DNA from: Bog-473 sp963728845
GTDB taxonomy: Bacteria; Actinomycetota; Acidimicrobiia; Acidimicrobiales; RAAP-2
Reading direction: 5' to 3'
Length of the DNA: 64,000 nucleotides
Assembly (NCBI GenBank): GCA_963728845.1
Contig: CAVSLS010000028.1
Coordinates: forward strand, 1-64,000
In this document: in pieces, positions 9,123 through 18,680 of the stretch
Numbering within the stretch: position 1 is the stretch's first letter
Layout: each line of letters opens with the position of its first letter
Translations under genes and position numbers: made by a program
Notes under the pieces: model-generated
Database searches by the model: none
What the model was told of the DNA's origin: nothing
The model's input: the letters and a program-made list of their open reading frames with translations, nothing else

Positions 9123-9128
9123 ACGGTA
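9123..9128 (-). promoter_or_regulatory. Likely -10 box of the cobalamin operon
   Basis: TACCGT on the minus strand lies about 30 bases before the riboswitch P1 stem, which would give a start of transcription near 9116 and a leader of about 220 bases ahead of btuF. The -35 region is poor. This is a positional inference. Confidence 0.35.
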
Positions 9129-9227
9129 GCGCACCGCCACGGGGGCGTCGAGAACGCGACCAATCGCAGGTCGATGGCGCCGGAACCGCCAGGACCGACC
9201 CAAGACCCGCTCCCCTACGATGGGCGT

Positions 9228-10562
9228 GTGCCGGGGGATTCACACGAACGGGACGTCGACGGCGCCATCTCGATCGAGGAGATCGAGGACGCCGTCGTCG
9301 ACGGGGACAGCCCGCTCCCGCCCCGTCGGGGCACGGCGCGAGCCGCCCTCTCGCACCGGACCTTCCGCATCGTCTTCCTCGGAGCCTTCGCCTCGAACAT
9401 CGGCACGTGGATGCAGAACGTGGTCCTCGGCGCGTATGCCTACGACCTCACGCACTCGGCCACCTTCGTCGGCGTCATCATCTTCGCCCAGCTCGGGCCG
9501 ACGCTGTTCCTGCCCATGGTCGGGGGACTCCTGGCGGACAAGGTGGACCGGCGGCGCTTCCTCATCCTCCTGTCCCTGGAACAGCTCGTGTTCTCGCTCG
9601 GGGTGGCGCTGGTCGTCCTCTCCCCGCATCCCTCGAAGGTGCTGCTCGTGGTCATGGTGCTCTTGGTGGGCGCCGGGAGCGCGATGTTCGGGCCGACCTA
9701 TTCGGCGATCCTGCCGGGGCTCGTCGGAAAAGAGGACCTGCCCGGTGCCATCTCGCTCAACTCGGCGCAGATGAACGCCTCCCGGGTCATCGGCCCCGTC
9801 ATCGGCGGCGTCCTCTACTCGCTCGTTGGACCGGCCTGGATCTTCGCCGGCAATGCGGTGACCTACCTGTTCGTGGTGGCTGCCCTCCTGATGGTCACGC
9901 TGCCCGCAGTCCCCCAGCCGCCCACGCAGGCCAGCCGCTGGCGCCAGCTCACGGCGGGTATCAGGGTGGCGCGCCAGGACAAGGTGGTGGGCCGCTGCCT
10001 GGTCACCGTGTTCCTGTTCTCGCTGCTGGCCCTCGCCTTCATCGGGCAGATGCCGGTGGTGGCTGCGCACAACCTCGGGATCAACCTGTCGAAGTCAGCG
10101 GACTACGGGATCCTCTACGCCTCCTTCGGCATGGGTGCCCTGACCGGCGCCATCTCCATCGGGACGGTCTTCGCCGCCACGTCCAAGCCCCTGCTCGTGC
10201 GCGTCTGCCTCGTCGGCTACTCGCTGTCGCTGTGCGCGTTCGCCCTGCAGCGCAGCCCCATTCCCGCCGACGTGAACGTGGCCGTGACGGGCGCGTTCTA
10301 CTTCGCGTTCATCACCGCGCTCAACACCACGCTGCAGTCCCGCGTGGACGAGAGCGTCCGTGGCCGGGTCATGGCCCTGTGGATGATGGGCTTCGGCGGC
10401 ACCGTTGGCATCGGCAACCTGTTGATCGGGCCGGTTGTGGCCGCCGTCGGCATCACCAACGTGCTGCTCTTCGGCGCCGGCGTCGCGCTCGGCCTTGCCT
10501 GGTACGCCGACGTGCGGCCCCCCGAAGCTCAGGTGGTGCTGGGGGCCGAGCTGGCCCAGTAG
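9228..10562 (+). CDS. MFS transporter (MFS_3/enterobactin-exporter type)
   Basis: A 12-segment major facilitator protein of about 445 residues, with FASNIGTWMQNVVLGAYAYD, the loop GGLLADKVDRRRFLI and PTYSAILPGLVGKEDLPGA. These sequences are typical of the MFS_3 exporter group; the substrate cannot be read. A cytosolic acidic N-terminus (EEIEDAVVDG) precedes the first helix. I chose GTG at 9228 because TACGAT lies six bases before it, the leaderless arrangement seen at many genes here; ATG at 9174 is an alternative. The gene is divergent from the riboswitch operon and its 3' end overlaps the opposing acyl-CoA synthetase by 34 bases. Confidence 0.85.
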   Translation: MPGDSHERDVDGAISIEEIEDAVVDGDSPLPPRRGTARAALSHRTFRIVFLGAFASNIGTWMQNVVLGAYAYDLTHSATFVGVIIFAQLGPTLFLPMVGGLLADKVDRRRFLILLSLEQLVFSLGVALVVLSPHPSKVLLVVMVLLVGAGSAMFGPTYSAILPGLVGKEDLPGAISLNSAQMNASRVIGPVIGGVLYSLVGPAWIFAGNAVTYLFVVAALLMVTLPAVPQPPTQASRWRQLTAGIRVARQDKVVGRCLVTVFLFSLLALAFIGQMPVVAAHNLGINLSKSADYGILYASFGMGALTGAISIGTVFAATSKPLLVRVCLVGYSLSLCAFALQRSPIPADVNVAVTGAFYFAFITALNTTLQSRVDESVRGRVMALWMMGFGGTVGIGNLLIGPVVAAVGITNVLLFGAGVALGLAWYADVRPPEAQVVLGAELAQ

Positions 10563-12100
10563 GCCTCGCGCAGGACCTTCTTGTAGAGCTTGCCGTTCTC
10601 CCCGCGAGGCAGGGCATCGGTGAAGTCGACCGTGCGGGGGCACTTGTAGTGCGAGAGGTGGGCGCGGCAGAAGGCGATGATCTCGGCTTCGAGCCCGGGG
10701 CCGGCCGGGAAGCCCGGGGCGGGCTGGACGACCGCCTTGACCTCCTCGCCCATCTCGGGCTCGGGGATGCCGAAGACGGCCACATCGGCCACCGCGGGGT
10801 GCAGCACGAGGACGTCCTCGATCTCCTGGGGGTAGATGTTCACGCCGCCCGACACGATCATGAACTGCTTGCGATCGGTCAGGTACAGGTAGCCCTCCGC
10901 GTCGAGGTGCCCGACGTCCCAGAGCGTGGCCCACCCCTTGTCGTTGAACGTCTGGCGCGTCTTCTCGGGGTCGTGGTTGTACTCGAAGGTCGCGTCGCTC
11001 CGGCCGCCGAAGTACACCACCCCGTCCTCGCCGGCCGGGAGCTCCTCGCCGTCGTCATCGCAGACGTGGACCTGGCCCCAGATGGCCCGACCGACCGAGC
11101 CCGCGTGGGTCAGGGACTCCTCGGAAGTGATCCAGGTCATGCCCATCCCCTCGGTGCCGGAGTAGTACTCGTGGATGACCGGACCCCACCACTCGATCAT
11201 CCGGCGCTTGACCTCGGGCGCGCATGGTGCCGCCGCGTGCACCACCGAACGCAGCGAGGACACGTCGTAGGAGGAGCGGACGTCGTCGGGCAGCTTCAGC
11301 ATCCGCACGAACATGGTGGGGACGAACTGGGCGTGGGTCACCCGGTGCTCCTGCACGAGCGCCAGGCAGCGTTCCGGGTCGAAGTGCTCCATCAGGACCA
11401 CCGTCCCGCCCATGCGCTGCGCGGTCATCGACCACACCAACGGGGCGGAGTGGTAGAGGGGCGCCGGGCTCAGGTAGACGTCGCCGGCCCCGAAGCCCAT
11501 GATTCCGCCGAGCATCGGGGCCAGGGTCCCGTAGGTGCCGAAGGGCAGTCCGCTCAGCGGCCGGCGCACGCCCTTGGGGTGGCCGGTCGTGCCCGAGGAG
11601 TAGAGCATGGGAAAGCCCTCGACCTCGCCGGCCAGCGGCTCGCCCGGGAACCCGGCGACGAACTCGTCGTAGGACGTGTGCCCCGGCGCCGGGTCGCCGA
11701 CCATCAGGCGCAGCTCGATCTCCGGCGTCAGCGCCACGAGCTCGGTGGCCAGCGGAGCCAGCGCCGATGAGGTGATCAGCGTGCGGGCGCCGCAGTCCTC
11801 CACGATGTAGGCCGCCTCCGCCGCAGCGAGGTGCGTATTGACCATCGTGTAGTACAGGCCGGAGCGCTGGAGCCCGAACGCCACCTCGTGGGTCCGGTCG
11901 TCGTTGGGGAGCACCACCGCCACGTGGTCCCCGGCCTGCAACCCGTGGGCGCGCAGAGCCTGGGCCAGCTGGCACGAGCGCGCCTCGAGCTCGGCGAACG
12001 TCACGACCCGGCCCGACGACGTGATCACCGCGGGCCTCTCGGGGTCGCTGCCGGCGTAGGTGGCGGGGCGGAAATGCGTGGGGGGCGTCTCTGGGCTCAC
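10529..12100 (-). CDS. Acyl-CoA synthetase (FadD-type, AMP-binding)
   Basis: A 523-residue adenylate-forming enzyme that activates a carboxylic acid to its CoA thioester through an acyl-AMP. The P-loop-like YSSGTTGHPKGV, the YYSGTEGMG motif, the hinge stretch WDVGHLDAEGYLYLTDRK and the C-terminal catalytic Lys region PRGENGKLYKK are all present. Length and motifs match the actinobacterial fatty or aromatic acyl-CoA synthetases; substrate is not predictable. It starts with GTG preceded by AGAGGGAG. No related gene is in the same transcription unit. Confidence 0.9.
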   Translation of the reverse strand: MSPETPPTHFRPATYAGSDPERPAVITSSGRVVTFAELEARSCQLAQALRAHGLQAGDHVAVVLPNDDRTHEVAFGLQRSGLYYTMVNTHLAAAEAAYIVEDCGARTLITSSALAPLATELVALTPEIELRLMVGDPAPGHTSYDEFVAGFPGEPLAGEVEGFPMLYSSGTTGHPKGVRRPLSGLPFGTYGTLAPMLGGIMGFGAGDVYLSPAPLYHSAPLVWSMTAQRMGGTVVLMEHFDPERCLALVQEHRVTHAQFVPTMFVRMLKLPDDVRSSYDVSSLRSVVHAAAPCAPEVKRRMIEWWGPVIHEYYSGTEGMGMTWITSEESLTHAGSVGRAIWGQVHVCDDDGEELPAGEDGVVYFGGRSDATFEYNHDPEKTRQTFNDKGWATLWDVGHLDAEGYLYLTDRKQFMIVSGGVNIYPQEIEDVLVLHPAVADVAVFGIPEPEMGEEVKAVVQPAPGFPAGPGLEAEIIAFCRAHLSHYKCPRTVDFTDALPRGENGKLYKKVLREAYWASSAPSTT

Positions 12101-12237
12101 CTCCCTCTTCTAGCGCAGCCTGCGGCGCGGCGCCGTGGGACGGTGTCCCCTCTCTTGCATTCAGGACACTTCGTGACGACGCAGATCTGAGCACGACGAG
12201 CCGACGCATCCCCGACGGGTGCCGATCGCCCCGCCGC

Positions 12238-13038
12238 TCACCCGCGCTTGGGCGACCAGTCCCAGCGCCGGAGGCTCACGAAGACACCTGCCACGCCCCA
12301 GAGGGCAATGACCAGGAGGTCGTTCCACGGCGACGTGCCCGGGATGCCGTTGAACGTGTCGACCAACCCCAGGATGAAGTGCCGGATCGGGAAGAAACCC
12401 GTGAACGTGGCCAGTCCCGAACCGGCCCTGATCGGGAAGTAGAGCCCCGAGAGCGCGACGAGGATGAAGAACACCAGGCTCACGATCGGGCCCGCGGCGT
12501 CGGCGTTGGGGACCACGGTGCTGATGCCCACCCCCATGGCCGTGAAGCTGAACATGCCCACGATCAGAATCAGCAGGAAGGCTCCGACATCGTGTGGCCC
12601 GTGCACGCCGTAGCCGAAGCGCCCCAACAGGAGGACCAGCACGACCTGGATGAGCGCGATGATCACCCAATTGACGAAGATGGCGGTCAGCAGCATCCAG
12701 GTGGGGAGCGGGCTGAGTCGGAGGCGCTTGAGGAGTCCTTGCTCACGCCGGTTGACCATGGTGATGGCGAGGATGTTGAAGCAGGCGGCCATCACTCCGT
12801 ACGCGACGAAGGCCGGGACGTAGTAGTGCCCGAGATCGACGGGCAGGTAGTTGACCGTCGAATGACGGGACGTGGAGAGGAAGATCACGATGAAGACCAA
12901 CGAGAACCCGATGGTCAGTGCCGCGCCGATCGGGTTCAGCCAGAACGAGAGCTGTTCGAAACCCACCTGACGCGCCACGAGCGGCACGTCGCTGAGCCCG
13001 CGGAACGAGCCCTTGACCGGCGTCTCGGTGGCGGTCAT
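12238..13038 (-). CDS. ABC-2 type exporter permease
   Basis: A 266-residue permease with about six transmembrane segments (for example AALTIGFSLVFIVIFL and VVLVLLLGRFGYGVHG), the ABC-2 feature NRREQGLLKRLRLSPLP, and a typical end. It pairs with the ATPase immediately upstream; its ATG overlaps the ATPase stop (ATGA). The pair probably exports a lipid, drug or polyketide-like compound, but this is only by analogy with daunorubicin-type exporters. Confidence 0.9.
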   Translation of the reverse strand: MTATETPVKGSFRGLSDVPLVARQVGFEQLSFWLNPIGAALTIGFSLVFIVIFLSTSRHSTVNYLPVDLGHYYVPAFVAYGVMAACFNILAITMVNRREQGLLKRLRLSPLPTWMLLTAIFVNWVIIALIQVVLVLLLGRFGYGVHGPHDVGAFLLILIVGMFSFTAMGVGISTVVPNADAAGPIVSLVFFILVALSGLYFPIRAGSGLATFTGFFPIRHFILGLVDTFNGIPGTSPWNDLLVIALWGVAGVFVSLRRWDWSPKRG

Positions 13039-13991
13039 CGCCCCACCCTCTGCGGCGGCGGCACCGTGTCCGACTCCTCCGCCCGCCGCGACGCCGCGCC
13101 CTGGGTGAGCCCGAGGTAGATGTCCTCCAGGGAGATCCGCAGCACCGAGAGGCCCTGCAGCGGGTGGCCGCCCTCGAGCGCCCACGCCGTCAGGTCGTGC
13201 AGCACCCGGACCTCGTCCTCGGTGTAGATCTCCGCGTGGCCGCCCTCGGAGGGCTCCGCCGGCACCGGCAGCGACTCCACCGTGACGCCCTCGGGCAGGC
13301 GGAAGCGGATCGTGACCGCCCCGAGGTCGCGCCCGCCGATGGACGCCGGTGTGCCGCTCGCCACGATCTCCTGGCCGAACAGCACCGCCACCCGGTCCGC
13401 CAGCGCCTCCACCTCGTCCATGTAGTGGGTGGTCAGCAGGACCGTGGTGCCCCCGGCGGCCAGTCGGCGGATGAGCTCCCAGGTCTCGCGGCGCCCCGAA
13501 GGGTCCAGACCGGTCGTCGGCTCGTCCAGGAACATCAGCTCGGGGTTGCCGATGATCCCGAGGCCGACGTCGAGACGCCGCTGCTGGCCGCCCGACAGGC
13601 GCTTGACCCGGTCGTCGGCCTTGTCCGTCAGTCCGATCAGCTCCAAGACCTCCCCGACCGGCCGCGGATGCGGGTAGTAGCCCGCGTTGCGGGTCAAGAC
13701 CTGCCGGACCGAGTAGTACGGCTCGATCGCCAGCTCCTGCAGAACCACGCCGATGCGCGTGCGGAGCCAGCGCTGCGTGCTGCGGTCGGCCGGGTCGACG
13801 TCGAGCGTCTCCACCCGGCCGCCGCTGCGCTCACGGAACCCCTCGAGGATCTCGACGGTCGTGGTCTTGCCGGCGCCGTTCGGCCCGAGCAGCGCGAACA
13901 CCTCGCCCTTGTGCACCTCGAAGCTGACGTCGCGCACGGCCACGGTGTCGCCGTAGGACTTGGACAGGTGCTCCACGCTCACCGCCGGCAC
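13035..13991 (-). CDS. ABC exporter ATPase (drug/ABC-2 type)
   Basis: A 318-residue ATPase with Walker A GPNGAGKTTTVEILEG, signature KRLSGGQQRRLDVGLGI, Walker B LMFLDEPTTGLDPSGR and switch His in LLTTHYMDE, followed by a C-terminal domain typical of DrrA-like subunits. I place the start at GTG 13991, where family similarity begins. The raw frame stays open upstream through the MarR gene, so no stop separates the two; see the MarR entry. It is coupled to the permease downstream. Confidence 0.88.
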   Translation of the reverse strand: MPAVSVEHLSKSYGDTVAVRDVSFEVHKGEVFALLGPNGAGKTTTVEILEGFRERSGGRVETLDVDPADRSTQRWLRTRIGVVLQELAIEPYYSVRQVLTRNAGYYPHPRPVGEVLELIGLTDKADDRVKRLSGGQQRRLDVGLGIIGNPELMFLDEPTTGLDPSGRRETWELIRRLAAGGTTVLLTTHYMDEVEALADRVAVLFGQEIVASGTPASIGGRDLGAVTIRFRLPEGVTVESLPVPAEPSEGGHAEIYTEDEVRVLHDLTAWALEGGHPLQGLSVLRISLEDIYLGLTQGAASRRAEESDTVPPPQRVGR

Positions 13992-14089
13992 GGCGACCCC
14001 GTATGCCCAGAGCCCGGGCGGGCCAAACCGCCGCGTCGACACGTCACCATCGGCGACAGACGCTACCGGGAGCGCGCCACTGGACGGTG

Positions 14090-14564
14090 CTAGTGCGTCG
14101 CCGTCTCCACCTTGACGCCGGGTGGCGCGGCTCTCCGTCGCCGCCTCGTCCGCAGTCAGCACCTTGTCGAGCAGGTCGCGCAACTGGCGCAGCTCCGCCT
14201 GCGAAAGCGCCGCGAACGCTGCCGGGGGAATGGAGAGGATGCTGTCGATCTCCGTTGCCAACGCCCGACCGGCGTCGGTGAGCACGATGATCTTCACGCG
14301 CCGGTCATAGGGGGCGGGTTCCCGTGTGGCCAGGCCCCGCTCGTCGAGGTCGTCGACCAGAGCCGTGATGTACGAGGGGTCACAGCCGATGCCCCGGGCC
14401 ATGTCGCCCATGGAGACGCCGTCCGCCTTGGCCAACCGCATCAGGGTCTTGATCACCCCGGGCGACAGCTTCATCCGCACGCCGAGCGCCGCCATCCGCT
14501 CCACGTGCTCGCCTTCGAAGGCGATCCGACGCAGGCGCTCGAAGGCGTCCTCGGCCACTCCCAT
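14090..14564 (-). CDS. MarR-family regulator (probable frameshift at C-terminus)
   Basis: About 155 residues with a winged-helix core: LSPGVIKTLMRLAKADGVSMGDMARGIGCDPSYITALVDDL and the wing RREPAPYDRRVKIIVLTDAG-type sequence. In the raw frame it runs into the ABC ATPase gene without a stop. A one-base change near 14120 would give the natural end GVKVETATH and a TAG at 14090-14092, with good codon use, so I take the fusion as apparent. It is divergent from the DHA2 transporter and ahead of an ABC exporter, and probably regulates one or both. Confidence 0.75.
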
Positions 14565-14592
14565 CGGGCAATTGTCGCGCCCTCGAAACTCT

Positions 14593-14620
14593 TTGACAAC
14601 TCCAGACCTTTGAGTAATAT
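14593..14620 (+). promoter_or_regulatory. Sigma-70 promoter of the DHA2 transporter
   Basis: TTGACA (14593-14598) and TAATAT (14615-14620) are separated by 16 bases. This is the best consensus-like promoter in the window. The first MarR codon is only about 30 bases away on the other strand, and AATA..TATT symmetry around 14616-14627 could be part of an operator. Confidence 0.7.
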
Positions 14621-14630
14621 GAACTATTGC

Positions 14631-16213
14631 ATGGCCCACGGCGCCCCCACCTTCACGCTGACGCCCGAGCTGCGGCGCACGTCCACCGTCGTCGTCCTCG
14701 GTTCGATCATGTCGATCCTCGACACGACCATCGTGGCGGTCGCACTGGCGACGCTGGGCCGGGACTTCCACGTCTCGGTGACCACCATCCAGTGGGTGGC
14801 CACGGGCTACCTGCTGGCCCTGGCCATGGTGACGCCCGTCACGGGGTGGGCCGTGGACCGCTTCGGGGCGAAGGTCATCTGGATGACTTCGCTGAGCCTG
14901 TTCATCGTCGGTTCCAGCCTGTGCGGACTCGCCTGGTCGGCCAACTCGCTGATCGCCTTCCGCGTCCTGCAAGGCGTCGGCGGGGGCATGCTGCTCCCGG
15001 TCGGCCAATCGATCCTGGCCCGCGCCGCCGGCCCACAGCGCATGGGTCGCGTGATGAGCATCATCGGGGTACCCATGGTCATGGGCCCGATCATGGGCCC
15101 GGTGATCGGCGGCCTCATCGTGTCGAACTACAGCTGGCGCTGGATCTTCTACATCAACGTGCCGATCGGCATCGTGACGCTGGTCCTCTCCCAGCGCTGG
15201 CTGCCCAAGTTCGACAGCGACGAGCGCTTCCCCTCGGCCTTCGACACCCTCGGATTCTGTCTCCTGTCCCCCGGCCTGGCCGCCATCGTGTACGCCTTGT
15301 CCGAGGTCGGCGTGACCGGGAGTTTCACCGGCGCTCCGGTCATCTTCAGCATCGTCCTCGGGATCACCCTCATGGGCGCCTTCGTCCTCCACACGCTGCG
15401 CGTCAAGTTCCCGTTGCTCGAACTCCACCCGTTCAAGCACCGCAACTTCGCCATCGCCAACGTCTGCATCTTCGTCATCGGCGCCACACTCTTCGGCTCC
15501 ATGTTCCTGCTGCCGCTCTACTACCAGGTGGCCCGCGGTCAGGAGGCCTGGGTGGCCGGGCTCCTGATGGCGCCCCAGGGCATCGGCGCCGCCTGCATCA
15601 TGCGGTGGGCCGGCAGCGTGACCGACCGGCTGGGGCCCGCCGCGTCGTCCCGACGGGCATCCTCATCATGGCGGCGGCCACGATCCCGCTGGCATTCGTC
15701 ACGGCCTCCACCAACGAGGTGTGGCTCGCCGTCACCCTCTTCGTCCGCGGGCTTGGGCTCGGGCTCTCCATGATGCCGGTGACGGCCGCGGCGTACTACG
15801 ACCTCAGCCATGCCGAGATCCCGAAGGCCTCGACGGTCATGAACATCGTGCGCCTGATCGGCGGCTCGGTGGCCACGGCGCTCTTCGCGGTCGTGCTGGA
15901 GCGCCAGATCGTCGCCAACCTCGGCGCCGCGGCGACAAAGGCCGGAGGCAGCGCCGGGATCATCGGCGCCACCGGCCGGCTGCCGGCCGCCGTCGCCGAT
16001 CCGGTGGCCGCGGCCTTCGCCCACACATTCTGGTGGTCGGTGGGCGCGATCCTGATCGCCTTCGTCCCGACACTGTTCCTGCCCAGCCACGCCGCAGCGC
16101 TGCGGCTGCGCCGTCGGACGCGGCCCGGCAGGGCGCGGGCGACGGGGCAGCGCCCACCGGGGCCGAGCCGGTGCCCCGCGTGGCCGGCGCGATCCTGGAC
16201 TGAGCGCGTCTGA
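14631..16213 (+). CDS. DHA2-family (14-TM) MFS drug exporter, one frameshift
   Basis: A large MFS transporter of the EmrB/QacA group. It shows the DHA2 motif LDTTIVAVALATLGRDFH, WVATGYLLALAMVTPVTGW, motif C-like GPVIGGLIVSNYSWRWIF and about 14 hydrophobic segments. The frame breaks at about 15635: inserting one base in the CCC run joins SVTDRLGP to RRVVPTGILIMAAATIPLA. The C-terminus is uncertain; a different frame near 16100 reads a plausible tail ending at 16203. Translation may begin at ATG 14631, ten bases after the -10 box, so the mRNA is nearly leaderless. The divergent MarR gene is the obvious regulator. Confidence 0.85.
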
Positions 16214-16257
16214 GCGGCCCGGACGAACGCAGCGAGCGCGTCACGGACCCGGGCGGG

Positions 16258-17005
16258 TTGGCGGCCATCCTCGCCGGAGCAGGGTTCGTCGCCGCGGAGG
16301 ACGAGGCGAGCGAGCTCGTCGAGGCAGCCGGTGGTGAGCCCGCCGCGCTGCACGCGCTCGTCGAGCGGCGCCTGGCCGGGGAGCCCCTGGCCTGGCTCAC
16401 GGGTCGCTCGTGCTTCGACGGCATCGACGTACGGGTCGACCCCGGGGTCTACGTCCCGCGCTGGCAGAGCATCACGTTGGCGCACCGCTCGGCGGCCCGG
16501 CTCCCCGCACGGGGCAACGCGATCGACGTGTGCACCGGATCGGGCGCCCTCGCACTGGCTCTCCGGCGGTCCAAGCCCGCATGCCCGCGTCGTCGCCACC
16601 GACGTCGACCGGCGCGCCGTCGCCTGCGCGCGGGGCAACGGCGTCGAAGCCTACGCCGGTGACCTCTTCGCACCCGTGCCGCCCGGGCTGGAGCGCCGGA
16701 CCGATGTGGTGGTCGGCGTCGTGCCCTACGTCCCCACGCCCGCGCTGCGCCTGCTCCCCCGCGACACGCTCACCTTCGAGGACGCCGCCCACTACGACGG
16801 CGGTCCCGACGGGACCCGGCTCCTGCAACGGGTCGCCGTCGAGGCCCCGCGCTTCTTGCGTCCGGGCGGCGCGCTCCTGCTCGAGGTCGGCGGCGCGCAG
16901 GCCGAGGTGCTGCGCCCCGTCGTGGAGCGCCTCGGGTACGTGTCCGTCGAGACCTGGGCCGACGCGGATGGCGACCTGCGGGGCCTGGAGGCAACGCGGT
17001 CCTGA
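16258..17005 (+). CDS. PrmC-related (HemK-like) SAM methyltransferase, one frameshift
   Basis: The protein has an N-terminal helical segment, the PrmC-like VDPGVYVPRWQSITLA, a SAM-binding AIDVCTGSGALALAL, VVATDVDRRAVACARGNG, and VVPYVPTPALRLLP followed by DGTRLLQRV. It resembles the actinobacterial group annotated as a second, PrmC-related glutamine methyltransferase of unknown substrate. The catalytic NPPY of PrmC is replaced by VVPY. The frame shifts at about 16565-16580; correcting it joins the two halves. TTG at 16258 is the first usual start after the stop at 16201-16203. Confidence 0.75.
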
Positions 17006-17034
17006 ATGCTGCTCGGCCGGCGGGTCCACGGTGG

Positions 17035-18561
17035 CCCTCTGGCCTGGCCCTCCCTCGTAGTCCGAGCGGCGGGCGAAGACGAGAGCCACGCTCGTCCGGT
17101 CGACCACGTGCCACCGGGGGTCGTGGGAGAGGTACTCGGCCAGGGCCGTGCGCGGCGCCCACACCACATAGGATGACGTGGGCGGCGGCGAGGATCGGAT
17201 CGGGGTCCGTCGTCACATCGGTGACGGCGAAGAACTCGGTGAGCACGTCACCCTCGAAGAGGTCGGTACGCCCGTCCGCGAACGTGGCGCGGTGTCGGGC
17301 GATCGAGTAGTCGCCCCACGTGTACTCGGTGAAGATCCGGCCGTGCTGCGAGCTCAGGTAGTCGAACGCCTGCACCGGCACCGTCGGCGACACGGTGCCC
17401 GCGGGGACCGAGGGGGCGGCGAGGATGGCGATCGCGCACACCACGAGGCCGGCACCGGCCCAACGCCGGGCCGTCGCCCCCCAGGGCGCACGGGCCGGGA
17501 GCAGCGCCGCCAACCCCACGGCGACCACCATGAGGTAGATGACCACGCGCTGCGACCGCAGCGCCTCGACGAAGAGGATCGCCGCCAGTGATCCCTCGAG
17601 CACCGGGAGGCGGCGGGTGCGCAGGCACGCGACGAGCACGACCAGCGGCACGCAGTAGACCAGCACCACCATCAACGAGTGGAAGTCCGGTGAGTTCCAT
17701 TCGTCGATGTACTGCGCGATCTGCGTGTTGCGTGCCACGTCGACGTCGTAGGCCAAGAGCCCCGGCCCGTACGGGGTGAGGCACGAGGCGATCGCACTCG
17801 CGAGGAGGGCCAAGGCCAGCGAACCGGTGTAGGGCGACTGCCGCACGCCGCCCATGCGTTCGAGCACCCGGGCCGGGACCAGGGACCACCCGAGCTCCAC
17901 CCCGAGCGCGAAGAGCCCGATGAGGATGGAGCCGTGGGTGTTGACCCAGGCCGCGCACAGCAGCGGCAGGAGGAAGAGCCAGCGCGGGTTGGTCCGGGCC
18001 TTGGTGAGCACGAGCAGCTCGAGCGGGAACCACACCAGCGAGAAGTCGAGCCCGCGGTCCGACACCACGACGCCGGCAATGCCCACCGAGAGGAGCAGGA
18101 CGATGGCAACGACGCGCCCGCCGCGCGCGCCGAGGGTGCGTGCATAGGCGGTGCTGACCACGAGGCACAGCCCCCCGAGCACAATGGCGTACGTGGCGTA
18201 GGCCGCGTTGCCGAAGGCCCGGAACAGCACGGCCAGGGTCAGCTCCGATCCCCACTCGTCGGTGACCCAGCGGCGGTGCGTCTCGGTGTAGCTGAACGGG
18301 TCGAGACCCATGAAGGCGTGGTGCGCCAGCATCCACTGCCCCGCCGCCAGCTGCCAGAACTCGTCGTTGGACAGCTCGTGTCCCAGCGCGACGGCGGCGA
18401 TGAATCCGATGCCGAGCGCCAGCCCGACGAGCTCGATCGACCCGCTGCGGTATCCGGCGGGGTGCCGTCGCAGCCTCCGCCGGTCGTGAGCGTGCAGTGG
18501 CGGCGCCGGCCGTCGGCACGTTGCGTGTCTCGACGGCCCGGACGCTCGCCTGCACCGCTCC
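17035..18561 (-). CDS. Polytopic membrane protein, GT-C glycosyltransferase-like (two or more frameshifts)
   Basis: A membrane protein of about 500 residues and 10-11 hydrophobic segments. The first external loop reads LSNDEFWQLAAGQWMLAHH then DPFSYTETHRRWVTDEWG, the pattern of GT-C-type polyprenol-dependent glycosyltransferases and their relatives, with acidic residues where the catalytic Asp/Glu usually lies. The central part (17170-18332) is in one frame. The N-terminus from about GTG 18561 needs a shift near 18460, and the C-terminus (VVWAPRTALAEYLSHDPRW) a shift near 17165. No stop can be assigned with confidence; recognisable sequence ends near 17040. Function is unknown. Confidence 0.6.
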
Positions 18562-18680
18562 CCCCTCGTGCCGGTCCCCCACCGGCACCTGGTGCACGGT
18601 ACAACGGGCGCCCACAGGACGCCGTCGCAGGATGGTTGCGATCGCGTCGCTTCTGTCGGCAGCCGGGTGGAGCGCCGCCG

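Noticed and set aside
6850..9243. Open frame of 797 codons across btuC and beyond
   Set aside because: Only the last 368 codons are BtuC; the upstream part is antisense or out of frame to btuF and the riboswitch.
13035..15440. 801-codon frame covering the ABC ATPase, MarR and antisense of the DHA2 gene
   Set aside because: The first third is the complement of the transporter; the remainder is two separate genes.
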